Of a DNA stretch of 23,627 nucleotides, positions 1 through 6,975 are shown piece by piece. The first letter of the stretch is position 1. Each line of letters opens with the position of its first letter. The DNA is from an uncultured Eubacteriales bacterium (GTDB lineage: Bacteria; Bacillota; Clostridia; Christensenellales; Borkfalkiaceae). The notes beneath the pieces are model-generated. The model was not told the DNA's origin, searched no databases, and worked only from the letters and a program-made list of their open reading frames with translations. Where the stretch lies: assembly GCA_900548285.1 (NCBI GenBank), contig URKE01000028.1:1-23627 (forward strand). Direction: 5' to 3'. A program made the translations under genes and the position numbers.

Positions 1-104
1 CATTTGCTCTCTCTTTTTTGTTGGCAGGGGTATCGTGACGAGTACGCGGCAACATTGTTGCCGTCGTTCGTTAATTTGCCCTCGGCAATATCGCAATACA
101 ACAT
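1..104 (-). CDS. Possible start of an unidentified gene running off the left edge (partial)
   Basis: On the minus strand an ATG at 104-102 opens a frame that stays open to the window edge (34 codons). Its composition (GAC, AAC, GCC, TCG, TAC codons) resembles the real genes here. It begins 18 bases after the stop of the broken lipoprotein gene and is preceded by an in-frame TGA just upstream. No Shine-Dalgarno sequence is visible, and the translated residues match no family I recognise. A second possible start, an ATG at 3-1 behind a GAGAGAG stretch, sits exactly at the edge. The frame could equally be chance or a remnant of the neighbouring gene. Confidence 0.25.
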   Translation of the reverse strand, partial: MLYCDIAEGKLTNDGNNVAAYSSRYPCQQKRESK

Positions 105-122
105 AAATCAAAACGCTAAATC

Positions 123-510
123 TTACTTAAATAATTCTATTATTTTCGAGTAGTCGAATACGCCCTTGATTTCTCTTACAATCTGACATTGCGCCGCCGC
201 GTAACCACCCGTTAATTTAACGGTATAGAAATTGTTCCAGACGTAATACAAGTTGCTGTCCTTGTCGATAACGTAGTATTTTCCGTCGCCGATTTCAACG
301 TAAATATAGTCGTCGGAATCAATAAATTTATGATTTATCAGCGTATTCGTAACCTTGTATTCATGTTCGTCGATGTGTCCGAGTTTGGCGGCGTCGGCTT
401 TTTTTATCCGATTGTTTTTCCGAGGAGCCGTTTCCGCAAGCAAAAGCCGACATGGAAATGCAAAGCAATAAAATAAAGCACAGCAGACATTTACAGTGGT
501 TTTTTAGCAT
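123..510 (-). pseudogene. Small lipoprotein gene interrupted by a frameshift in an A7 tract
   Basis: The start is the ATG at 510-508, preceded by GAGGT at good spacing. The first 25 residues form a lipoprotein signal: MLKN, then a Cys/Leu/Ile-rich hydrophobic core ending SAFAC, so Cys25 would be lipidated. A Ser/Lys/Gln-rich linker follows. At 399-405 the coding strand has seven A's, after which the frame closes soon with an Arg-rich shadow tail. Removing one A joins the signal peptide to a second open frame ending at 123, giving one 128-residue protein. The rest is Tyr/Asp-rich with motifs such as YVEIGDGKYYVIDKD and ends DYSKIIELFK. I do not recognise the family. The break may be a true inactivating mutation, a phase-variable tract, or a sequencing or assembly error. 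Confidence 0.6.
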
Positions 511-598
511 GTTTGTTACCTCGTAAAATATTTTCCGAGTAAGGCAAAAAACCAAACCCGAGAAAAATTTTAACGATATCCTCCTTTCTTTTTAAATT

Positions 599-604
599 AT
601 TATA
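599..604 (-). promoter_or_regulatory. Probable -10 element for the lipoprotein gene
   Basis: On the minus strand a consensus TATAAT occupies 604-599. No good -35 is found at 16-18 bases. The transcript would then carry a near-perfect AAAGGAGG at about 585-578, but no ATG, GTG or TTG follows it at normal spacing. The lipoprotein ATG lies about 70 bases further on with its own GAGGT. Confidence 0.4.
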
Positions 605-707
605 TCATATTTTTTTTGCAAATGCTGAATCAATGTTAATCAATTGTATTCATTATGTGTCCGATTTGAAAAAGTAATAACTTATAAGATTAAACATGTA
701 AAAAGAA

Positions 708-736
708 TTGATTTTTATACCTGAACGAATTATAAT
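708..736 (+). promoter_or_regulatory. Sigma-A promoter for the VTT-domain gene
   Basis: TTGATT at 708-713 and TATAAT at 731-736 are separated by exactly 17 bases. The expected transcript start near 743 leaves a leader of about 37 bases that is AT-rich and has no recognisable Shine-Dalgarno sequence. Confidence 0.75.
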
Positions 737-779
737 ACCGGAATAAAACGACATTAAATCAAAATAATATATATATACT

Positions 780-1697
780 ATGAAGAATATTAAACTCGAA
801 AATTTAAAAACGATTCTTTCGTGTTCCGTAATAGTCCTTCTCGGCGCGGCGTCCGTCACGTTCGGACTTATGTATATCGACGTTACGGGCATCGCATTTT
901 TAAACGAACATAAAACTTTTACCGAAATACTGATGATTGTCATTGTCGGCTGCGTTACCATAGTTTCGATTATTTGTCAGTTGATTAATCGGAATTTTGT
1001 CTATAAAATAACTTTTCTGGCGCTTGTTTTTATGTCGATTACTCTTGCCGTGCTTTACGTTGTCAAAATAACGGGCTTCTGGGATAAAATCGGATCGGTC
1101 GAATCGCTCAGGAAATACGTTTCGGGCTTCGGCGCGTATGCCGTGATTATTTTTATCGCTATTCAGTTTTTGCAGGTCGTTGTTCTGCCTGTTCCGGGAT
1201 TTATCACGGTGAGCGCGGGAGTTCTTTTGTTCGGCGCGTTCCGCGGTTCGCTTTACAGCGTGATCGGAATCGTCACCGCGTCTATCGTCGCTTTTTTCAT
1301 CGGCAGAGTATTTGGTTATAAAGTCGCGAGTTGGCTTGTCGGGAAAGAGAGCCTCGATAAAACCCTGAATATGGTTAAGGGAAAAGATAAAGTTATCCTC
1401 ACGTTTATGTTTCTTTTCCCGTTTTTCCCGGACGACGTGCTTTGCTTTGTCGCAGGACTTTCGTCGATGAGCGTTCCGTATTATATCGTAATGATAACGA
1501 TAACGAGAATCATTAATATCGTGGTGTCGTCTTATTCGATAAACGGCAGTCTGATTCCTTACGACACATGGTGGGGAATTCTTATCTGGATCGGGGTGTT
1601 CGTCGCCGTTGCCGCGCTTTGTTACGTCGTTTATAAGTATGGCGACAAAATCGAAGATTTTTTTGCGAAGAAATTCAAAAGAACCGTAAAAAAATAA
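780..1697 (+). CDS. VTT-domain (TVP38/TMEM64, SNARE-associated type) membrane protein
   Basis: A 305-residue polytopic inner-membrane protein. Three hydrophobic segments (about residues 11-33, 46-66 and 73-96) precede the VTT domain. The domain shows the re-entrant signature QVVVLPVPGF followed by SAGVLLFGAFRG (about 130-155), and a second conserved stretch LFPFFPDDVLCFVAGLSSM (about 212-230). A final membrane segment and a basic tail ending KRTVKK follow. Relatives (DedA/TVP38 superfamily) are linked to lipid scrambling or transport and membrane homeostasis; the substrate here cannot be told. The ATG at 780 is the only start that keeps the first membrane helix, yet it has no Shine-Dalgarno site. 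It has its own promoter and is divergent from the lipoprotein gene. The extra N-terminal helices make it longer than minimal VTT proteins of about 200-230 residues. Confidence 0.88.
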   Translation: MKNIKLENLKTILSCSVIVLLGAASVTFGLMYIDVTGIAFLNEHKTFTEILMIVIVGCVTIVSIICQLINRNFVYKITFLALVFMSITLAVLYVVKITGFWDKIGSVESLRKYVSGFGAYAVIIFIAIQFLQVVVLPVPGFITVSAGVLLFGAFRGSLYSVIGIVTASIVAFFIGRVFGYKVASWLVGKESLDKTLNMVKGKDKVILTFMFLFPFFPDDVLCFVAGLSSMSVPYYIVMITITRIINIVVSSYSINGSLIPYDTWWGILIWIGVFVAVAALCYVVYKYGDKIEDFFAKKFKRTVKK

Positions 1698-1726
1698 TAT
1701 TGTATAAAAAAGCGAGCGTTTTTTTA

Positions 1727-1755
1727 TTGAAAAAACAATCGAAGAATGGTATAAT
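1727..1755 (+). promoter_or_regulatory. Sigma-A promoter of galT, predicted to give a near-leaderless mRNA
   Basis: TTGAAA at 1727-1732, a 17-base spacer, and TATAAT at 1750-1755. Only nine bases separate the -10 from the ATG at 1765. A start seven bases after the -10 (A at 1762) leaves a 3-base leader, and those nine bases contain no Shine-Dalgarno sequence. Confidence 0.85.
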
Positions 1756-1764
1756 AGTTACATT

Positions 1765-3306
1765 ATGGTTGACGGAAAATTTTTAGTTGAAAAATTAATC
1801 GCATACGCAAAAGCGTTCCTTTATCTTGCCGATCTCGACGAGATATACATAAGAAACACGCTTCTTGCAACCCTCAGGCTCACCGCTCCGATGAAAAACG
1901 CGCCTAATCTCGATTTTATAAAAGAGATGAGCGTTCCGGATATTTTGTTCGACGAACTCAAAGATTATTCGCGCGAAACCGGCATAGCGGGCGACGAAAC
2001 GCAGGCAACTCTTTTCGCGGCGTCCGTTTTCGGCATGCTCACTCAGAAGCCGTCCGAAATAAATACGACGTTCAATTACCTTAAAGAAAAAATGGGCGCG
2101 CAGGCAGCGTGCGATTATCTCTATAATTTAAGCGTGATGAACAACTACATTCAGAAAACCGCGATTTCTAAAAACTTACTCTGGGAGTATCGCGACGGCG
2201 ACAACGTTCTCGAAATAACGATAAATCTGAGTAAACCCGAAAAGGATAATAAGGATATAGCGAAACTTGTTTCCGCTCCGCAGGACGGCGAAAAATATCC
2301 CAAATGCGCTCTTTGCCCCGAAAACGAGGGCTATCTCGGCTCTTATACGCACCCGCCGAGATCTAATTTGCGTACGGTTTCTTTGTCGCTCGGCGGTGAA
2401 GAGTGGAGCATGCAGTATTCGCCTTACGCTTATTTCAACGAGCATTGCATAGTGTTCAACAAACACCATACGCCTATGCAGATGACGAGGCAGACGATAA
2501 CGAAATTGTTTGATTTTATCGATATTCTGCCCAATTATTTCATAGGCAGCAATTCCGACCTTCCGATAGTCGGCGGTTCGATTCTCAATCACGAGCATTA
2601 TCAGGGCGGCAGACATGAAATGCCTATGCATAAAGCAAAACCGCGTTTCGTTCTTACCTGCGAAAAATTTCCCGACGTGGAAATTTCCATTCTGAATTGG
2701 TATAATTCCGCAATCAGACTCACGGGATATAATAAGAACACTATCTGTGAGATAGGCGGAGATATCGTCGAGGCGTGGAAGAAATACAGCGACGAGAGCG
2801 TGGGAATCGTTAATAGCGAAGAGGAAAGGCACAACACCTGCACGCCTATCGTCAGATATCTTTCGGACAACAAATTCTGTCTTGAAATCATCCTGCGTAA
2901 CAACTCCACGTCGGACCGTTATCCGGACGGAGTTTTCCATGCTCACCCCGAATACCACAATATCAAAAAAGAGGGTATCGGACTTATCGAAGCAATGGGA
3001 TTATACATTCTTCCGGGCAGACTTAAAAAGCAAACCGAGCAGATTGCCGACATCTTAACCGGCGACGCGCCGTTTGATCCGCAAAAAATGACGGAAAGCG
3101 ATCCTTTGTTCGTTCATAAGGCGATGATAACCGAACTTAAACGCGACAATCCCGTCGTTGAGGATAAAGAAAAGGCTCTCGAAATCATCACGAAGAGAAT
3201 AAACGAAACGTGTGTGGCTATTCTCGAAAACACCGCCGTTTTCAAAAAAGACGAAACGGGAACGCTCGCTTTCAGAAGATTTTTGAACACTCTTTCGATC
3301 AAATGA
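1765..3306 (+). CDS. galT: UDP-glucose–hexose-1-phosphate uridylyltransferase, class II
   Basis: 513 residues, close to the roughly 490-510 of class II GalT from Firmicutes. It exchanges UMP between UDP-glucose and galactose-1-phosphate in the cytoplasmic Leloir pathway. The N-terminal part has the class II pattern LIAYAKAFLYLADLDEIYIRNTLL. A Cys-containing CALCPENEGYLG motif lies near residue 182. The catalytic histidine motif is GSILNHEHYQGGRHEMPM near residues 272-290, where the HEH triad replaces the HPH of class I. No galK or galE lies in the window, so it is monocistronic between its own promoter and a terminator. The first ATG matches the family N-terminus, and the next Met is at residue 42, so the start is secure despite the missing ribosome binding site. 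Confidence 0.95.
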   Translation: MVDGKFLVEKLIAYAKAFLYLADLDEIYIRNTLLATLRLTAPMKNAPNLDFIKEMSVPDILFDELKDYSRETGIAGDETQATLFAASVFGMLTQKPSEINTTFNYLKEKMGAQAACDYLYNLSVMNNYIQKTAISKNLLWEYRDGDNVLEITINLSKPEKDNKDIAKLVSAPQDGEKYPKCALCPENEGYLGSYTHPPRSNLRTVSLSLGGEEWSMQYSPYAYFNEHCIVFNKHHTPMQMTRQTITKLFDFIDILPNYFIGSNSDLPIVGGSILNHEHYQGGRHEMPMHKAKPRFVLTCEKFPDVEISILNWYNSAIRLTGYNKNTICEIGGDIVEAWKKYSDESVGIVNSEEERHNTCTPIVRYLSDNKFCLEIILRNNSTSDRYPDGVFHAHPEYHNIKKEGIGLIEAMGLYILPGRLKKQTEQIADILTGDAPFDPQKMTESDPLFVHKAMITELKRDNPVVEDKEKALEIITKRINETCVAILENTAVFKKDETGTLAFRRFLNTLSIK

Positions 3307-3330
3307 AATAAAATAAAAATAAATTATCAA

Positions 3331-3357
3331 AAGGCACAAATTTTTTGTGTCTTTTTT
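3331..3357 (+). terminator. Rho-independent terminator after galT
   Basis: An 8-bp stem pairs GGCACAAA (3333-3340) with TTTGTGTC (3344-3351), with one G·U pair and a TTT loop, followed by six T's (3352-3357). It begins 27 bases after the galT stop. Confidence 0.85.
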
Positions 3358-3358
3358 A

Positions 3359-3387
3359 TTGAAAAAAAATCATATTAGGTATATAAT
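3359..3387 (+). promoter_or_regulatory. Strong sigma-A promoter of the decarboxylase–surE–rpsA block
   Basis: TTGAAA (3359-3364), a 17-base spacer and TATAAT (3382-3387) match consensus almost perfectly. Transcription should start near 3394, giving a 25-base leader that contains the GGAGGAG ribosome binding site. The -35 starts right after the galT terminator T-tract. No terminator is seen until 13761, so it could drive all ten genes downstream, though internal promoters are not excluded. Confidence 0.85.
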
Positions 3388-3418
3388 ATCGTTATAAAAT
3401 TAAAATGGAGGAGTTTTT

Positions 3419-4801
3419 GTGAATAAAATAGATTTACTTAAAACTCGCAGGGCAAAACTACTCGAAGCGGGCAAAAACGTGAGAGAAAAAATCGCCGCGC
3501 TTACCGATGAATGTTCGTTTGTGGAACTCGACGCTTATTCGTTTTCCCACAATGACTTTTACGGCGAGGACGCGGAAGGCGAAGGAGTTGTCACCGGTTA
3601 TGCAACGATAAACGATGAGCCGGTTTACATAGTCGCTCAGAATCCGGACGTTTTATCCGGAGGAATCAGCGAGGGCAACTGTAAAAAAATCAGAAAGTGC
3701 CTCAACAAGGCTCTTGCGGCTCAGAAACCCGTCGTTTACCTTTTCGATTCGCTCGGCGTGAGAATAGGCGAGGGAGTCAACGTTCTCGAAGGTATAGCCG
3801 AAGTTCTCGCCGCTGCGGACGATCTCAAAGGCGAAGTTCCTCAGATTTCGGTCGTAACGGGCGAACTTTACGGTTCGTTTGCGGTGCTTGCCGCCAACGC
3901 GGACTTCAATCTTATGACGAAATCCGCATCGGTCGCATATGCGAGTCCGTTCGTTATCTCGGCAAAATCCGATAAAAACGTTGACAAAACGGAAGTCGGC
4001 GGCGTGAAGGCTTCTGCTTTTAATTCCGTCGCTACGGTCGAAGTTGCCGATATGGCCGACGCTAAAGAGAAAATTGCGGACATTCTTTCGATTCTTCCCG
4101 CTTGTTCGGAAATCGTTGCAGACACCGACGACGATCTTAACAGAGCAACGGAAGGTCTTAACGAAAAGGTTTGCGGTAAATGTATCGTAAAATCTGTTTT
4201 CGACGACGGAAAGTTTGTCGAAATGAACGCCGCTTTCCATCCCGAAGTTAAAACGGGCATCGGAAGAATCGGCGGCATAAGCGCGGCGGCCATCGTTTTC
4301 GACGACGGCGACGACGGCGTGGAACTCGATCTCGGAAACGTTTCCAAACTTAAAGAATTTGCTTATTTTGCAGCAGACAACGGCTTGCCGCTCGTTACGT
4401 TCGTCAACACGCTCGGCATAAAAGCCGATATGCAGACGAGCAACACGGCGATACTGAAAGAAATCGGTCATCTCGTTTCGGGGCTTAAGTGCTGCGAAAG
4501 AATTTCGGTCGTAACCAAAAAAGCGATCGGACTCGGTTATTCGCTTTTCGCGTCGAAGTCTATCGGCAACGAATACGCCTATGCTTTCGCGAACGCTAAA
4601 ATCGCTTTGTTCGACGGAGCGGCATCTGCCGCGGCGTTCGGCGATTTCAAAGTTGCCGACACCGATAAACTTGCCGAAAAATATGCCGAAGAGAACGCCG
4701 ATCCTATAAACGCGGCAAGAAACGGCTATATAGACAATATCATCGAACCGCAGTTTGTCAGAGCGTACGTTGTTTCCGCTCTTCAGACGTTAGTGAGGTA
4801 A
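3419..4801 (+). CDS. Divergent acyl-CoA carboxyltransferase (12S/MmdA-like) subunit
   Basis: 460 residues, shorter than typical MmdA/PccB proteins (about 510). Two crotonase-like halves are visible. The N half has DSLGVRIGEG (110-119), equivalent to the family DSGGARxQEG, and VPQISVVTGELYGS (140-153). The C half has GRIGGISAAAIVFDD, LPLVTFVNTLGIK (about 321-333) and KAIGLGYSLFASK (about 366-378), ending NGYIDNIIEP. These align with the carboxyl-transferase domain that moves CO2 between biotin and an acyl-CoA. The glycine-rich oxyanion-hole motifs are altered (SGG to SLG, GPxxGG to GELYGS), so substrate or activity may differ. The GTG start follows GGAGGAG by six bases. First gene of the cluster, 3 bases before the gamma subunit. 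The acyl-CoA (methylmalonyl, propionyl, glutaconyl or other) cannot be told. Confidence 0.85.
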   Translation: MNKIDLLKTRRAKLLEAGKNVREKIAALTDECSFVELDAYSFSHNDFYGEDAEGEGVVTGYATINDEPVYIVAQNPDVLSGGISEGNCKKIRKCLNKALAAQKPVVYLFDSLGVRIGEGVNVLEGIAEVLAAADDLKGEVPQISVVTGELYGSFAVLAANADFNLMTKSASVAYASPFVISAKSDKNVDKTEVGGVKASAFNSVATVEVADMADAKEKIADILSILPACSEIVADTDDDLNRATEGLNEKVCGKCIVKSVFDDGKFVEMNAAFHPEVKTGIGRIGGISAAAIVFDDGDDGVELDLGNVSKLKEFAYFAADNGLPLVTFVNTLGIKADMQTSNTAILKEIGHLVSGLKCCERISVVTKKAIGLGYSLFASKSIGNEYAYAFANAKIALFDGAASAAAFGDFKVADTDKLAEKYAEENADPINAARNGYIDNIIEPQFVRAYVVSALQTLVR

Positions 4802-4804
4802 AAT

Positions 4805-5152
4805 ATGTTGTTCAATTTATTGGAACAGGCTGCCGCCGTTTCCGAAAATTTCGGAGAAAGAGCGGCTTCGGGCGGATTCACTTTTCTTCTCGGAATGATT
4901 GTTATTTTTGCCGGAATGACGATTCTTGTCCTTTGTGTTACGGGGTTCGGGAAAATCGCCGAAGCAATAGCAAAGAAAGCCGAAAAGAAGAGCGAAAAAA
5001 CGGAAAAACCTGCCGAAAAACCGATTGAAACGACGGACGACGGCACCGTTCCGGAAGATATAAGAGTTGCGATTATCGCCGCAATTGCCGCGTATTATGC
5101 GGAAAGCGGAAGCAAAAACGAATTCAAAGTAAGAAAAATCAAAAAATTGTAA
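4805..5152 (+). CDS. oadG: Na+-pump decarboxylase gamma subunit (OadG family)
   Basis: 115 residues. One membrane helix at about residues 23-46 (GGFTFLLGMIVIFAGMTI) carries the OadG pattern. A Lys/Glu/Pro-rich cytoplasmic linker (about 55-85) and a C-terminal VAIIAAIAAYYAESGS helix ending RKIKKL follow. In characterised complexes gamma anchors the carboxyltransferase to the beta pump. A GAGGT ribosome binding site lies just before the ATG, overlapping the end of the carboxyltransferase gene, so translational coupling is likely. Sequence identity among OadG proteins is low, so the call rests on topology, length and position between carboxyltransferase and carrier genes. Confidence 0.85.
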   Translation: MLFNLLEQAAAVSENFGERAASGGFTFLLGMIVIFAGMTILVLCVTGFGKIAEAIAKKAEKKSEKTEKPAEKPIETTDDGTVPEDIRVAIIAAIAAYYAESGSKNEFKVRKIKKL

Positions 5153-5164
5153 GGAGAAACGAAA

Positions 5165-5512
5165 ATGCGTAATTTTGTTATAACCATAGACGGAAAACAG
5201 TATCAGGTAGGCGTTGAAGAAGTGGGGGCAACCGCTTCTGCCGTAACGCCCGTCGTAACCGAAGTTAAACCCGTTGCCGCGGCCCCCGCCGCACCCGCAA
5301 ACGGAACGAAAGTAAACGCTCCTATGCCGGGACTTATCAAACAACTTTCCAAAGAAGAAGGCGCGGCGGTAAAAAAAGGCGAGGTGATTCTCGTTCTCGA
5401 AGCCATGAAAATGGATAACGACATAACCGCCCCCTGCGACGGAAAAATCTCTTATAAAGTTACGAAAGGCACGAACGTAGACACGGGCGCTTTGATGGCT
5501 GTTATCGGTTAA
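5165..5512 (+). CDS. Biotin carboxyl carrier subunit
   Basis: 115 residues, three parts: a short N-terminal MRNFVITIDGKQYQVGVEEV segment that resembles the docking strand of carrier subunits, a flexible Ala/Pro/Val linker (about 32-48), and a biotinyl domain from about residue 49. The biotinylation motif is EAMKM with Lys82 as the modified residue, 33 residues from the C-terminus as usual. It carries the carboxyl group between the two carboxyltransferases and the beta pump. AAGGAG lies eight bases before the ATG. Both carboxyltransferases in the cluster lack their own biotinyl domain, so this free-standing carrier probably serves both. Confidence 0.95.
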   Translation: MRNFVITIDGKQYQVGVEEVGATASAVTPVVTEVKPVAAAPAAPANGTKVNAPMPGLIKQLSKEEGAAVKKGEVILVLEAMKMDNDITAPCDGKISYKVTKGTNVDTGALMAVIG

Positions 5513-5522
5513 GGAGAAAGAG

Positions 5523-6950
5523 ATGTTTTCGTTTTTAAACTCACTTCTCAGTCTTGACATAGGCGAATCGCTCAAAAGCCTGTGGGAAAGTACGGGTTTA
5601 CACGAGCTCGTTTCCACTTTCACTGCGGGCGGCTGGCAAAACCTCGTGATGATTCTGATAGCGTGCGTGCTTTTTTACCTTGCTATCGTCAAAAAATTCG
5701 AGCCTCTTTTGCTTTTGCCCATAGCGTTCGGTATGTTCATAGTAAACATTCCCGGCGTTTATCACATTCTGTTCGGAACGAAAGGTTATACGATTTCATC
5801 CGTTGCCTCGAAAGTGACTGTTGCTACGGGAACGTCGGGCGAGTTGAGCGCGCTTTTCGGTACGGATCTCGACGCGTTGCTTAAACAACTTAAAGAAACG
5901 GAGGCGGGGAAAAACTACGTTCTTTCCGACGCTATCTCTTATTTCCTTGCGAACAACTCCGTAACTATCGACGGCGTGACTTACGCGGCAAACGCCCTTA
6001 CAACGTCAACCGAGCAGGTTATCAGAGATTTCGGTTTATTCTATTACATATATAAAGGCGTTGATTGGGTAATTTTCCCGCCGATTATCTTCCTCGGCAT
6101 CGGCGCGATGACCGATTTCGGTCCGCTGATCGCCAACCCGAAGAGTATGCTTATGGGCGCGGCTGCGCAACTCGGCATTTTCATCACGTTCTTCGGCGCG
6201 TATCTTTTGTTCGGTTTCACCGCTAAAGAGTCGGCGGCAATCGCTATTATCGGCGGCGCGGACGGACCTACGGCGATATACGTAACGAAAAAACTTGCGG
6301 AGCATCTGCTTCCCGCAATAGCAATCGCGGCATATTCTTATATGGCTCTTATTCCGGTTATTCAGAAGCCGATTATGAGAGCGGTTACGACCAAGAAAGA
6401 AAGATCGATAAAGATGCAGCAACTTCGCAAGGTTTCCAAACTCGAAAAAGTTGCCTTCCCCATCGTCGTTTCTCTCGTGGTCGGCGTTCTTCTTCCGGAC
6501 GCGATGCCCCTTCTCGGCATGCTTATGCTCGGTAACCTCTTAAGAGAATCGGGTGTTTGCGGCAGACTTGTGGATACCGCTTCCAACGGTCTTATGAACA
6601 CCGTAACCATTTTCCTCGGCGTTATGGTAGGTTCAAAGGCGACCGGTTCGCTGTTCCTTTCGCTCGGAACGATAGAGATAATTCTTCTCGGATTGTTCGC
6701 GTTCTGCATGGGTACTCTGGGCGGACTTCTCGTCGGAAAACTTATGTGCAAACTCACGGGCGGAAAAATCAATCCGCTTATCGGTTCGGCAGGCGTTTCC
6801 GCCGTGCCTATGGCTGCGAGAATTTCGCAGGACGTCGGCAGAGAAACCGATCCGGACAATCACCTTCTTATGCACGCAATGGGTCCGAACGTTGCAGGCG
6901 TTATCGGTTCTGCGATCGCCGCGGGCGTTCTTCTTGCCCTCTTCGGCTAA
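5523..6950 (+). CDS. oadB: Na+-translocating decarboxylase beta subunit (OadB/GcdB/MmdB family)
   Basis: 475 residues, a multi-spanning inner-membrane protein that decarboxylates carboxybiotin and exports Na+. Conserved elements are FPPIIFLGIGAMTDFGPLIANP (about 185-206), the pump motif IGGADGPTAIY (243-253) with Asp247 equivalent to the essential Asp203 of Klebsiella OadB, and near the C-terminus NPLIGSAGVSAVPMAARISQ and LLMHAMGPNVAGVIGSAIAAG. It is longer than the usual 375-435 residues. An extra stretch of roughly 75-85 residues (about 85-168), soluble and Ser/Thr/Asp-rich, sits between the second membrane segment and GLFYYIYKGV, probably outside the membrane. AAGGAG precedes the ATG. It lies 10 bases after the biotin carrier gene. 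Confidence 0.95.
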   Translation: MFSFLNSLLSLDIGESLKSLWESTGLHELVSTFTAGGWQNLVMILIACVLFYLAIVKKFEPLLLLPIAFGMFIVNIPGVYHILFGTKGYTISSVASKVTVATGTSGELSALFGTDLDALLKQLKETEAGKNYVLSDAISYFLANNSVTIDGVTYAANALTTSTEQVIRDFGLFYYIYKGVDWVIFPPIIFLGIGAMTDFGPLIANPKSMLMGAAAQLGIFITFFGAYLLFGFTAKESAAIAIIGGADGPTAIYVTKKLAEHLLPAIAIAAYSYMALIPVIQKPIMRAVTTKKERSIKMQQLRKVSKLEKVAFPIVVSLVVGVLLPDAMPLLGMLMLGNLLRESGVCGRLVDTASNGLMNTVTIFLGVMVGSKATGSLFLSLGTIEIILLGLFAFCMGTLGGLLVGKLMCKLTGGKINPLIGSAGVSAVPMAARISQDVGRETDPDNHLLMHAMGPNVAGVIGSAIAAGVLLALFG

Positions 6951-6951
6951 G

Positions 6952-6965
6952 CCTTATTTTTAAGG
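6952..6965 (+). promoter_or_regulatory. Small hairpin overlapping the ribosome binding site of the 5S-type carboxyltransferase gene
   Basis: CCTTA (6952-6956), a TTTT loop and TAAGG (6961-6965) form a 5-bp stem. The 3' arm includes most of the AAGGAG (6962-6967) that serves the ATG at 6976. In RNA this would partly mask the ribosome binding site. The stem is short, so the effect may be slight. Confidence 0.4.
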
Positions 6966-6975
6966 AGATATAATT

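Noticed and set aside
653..961. 102-residue minus-strand ORF over the VTT promoter
   Set aside because: It overlaps the promoter and start of the VTT gene, its second half is translated AT-rich non-coding DNA, and it has no ribosome binding site.
1711..1727. A-run, GCGAGCG and T-run after the VTT gene as a terminator
   Set aside because: The GC core is a direct GCG/GCG, not an inverted repeat, so only A-T pairs could form. Too weak to call.
2176..2958. 260-residue minus-strand ORF
   Set aside because: It is antisense to the secure galT gene, with no ribosome binding site and low-complexity Arg/Phe/Ile composition typical of a shadow frame.
4817..5623. 268-residue minus-strand ORF
   Set aside because: It crosses three well-supported plus-strand genes and is Phe/Arg/Gly-rich in the way of a shadow frame.
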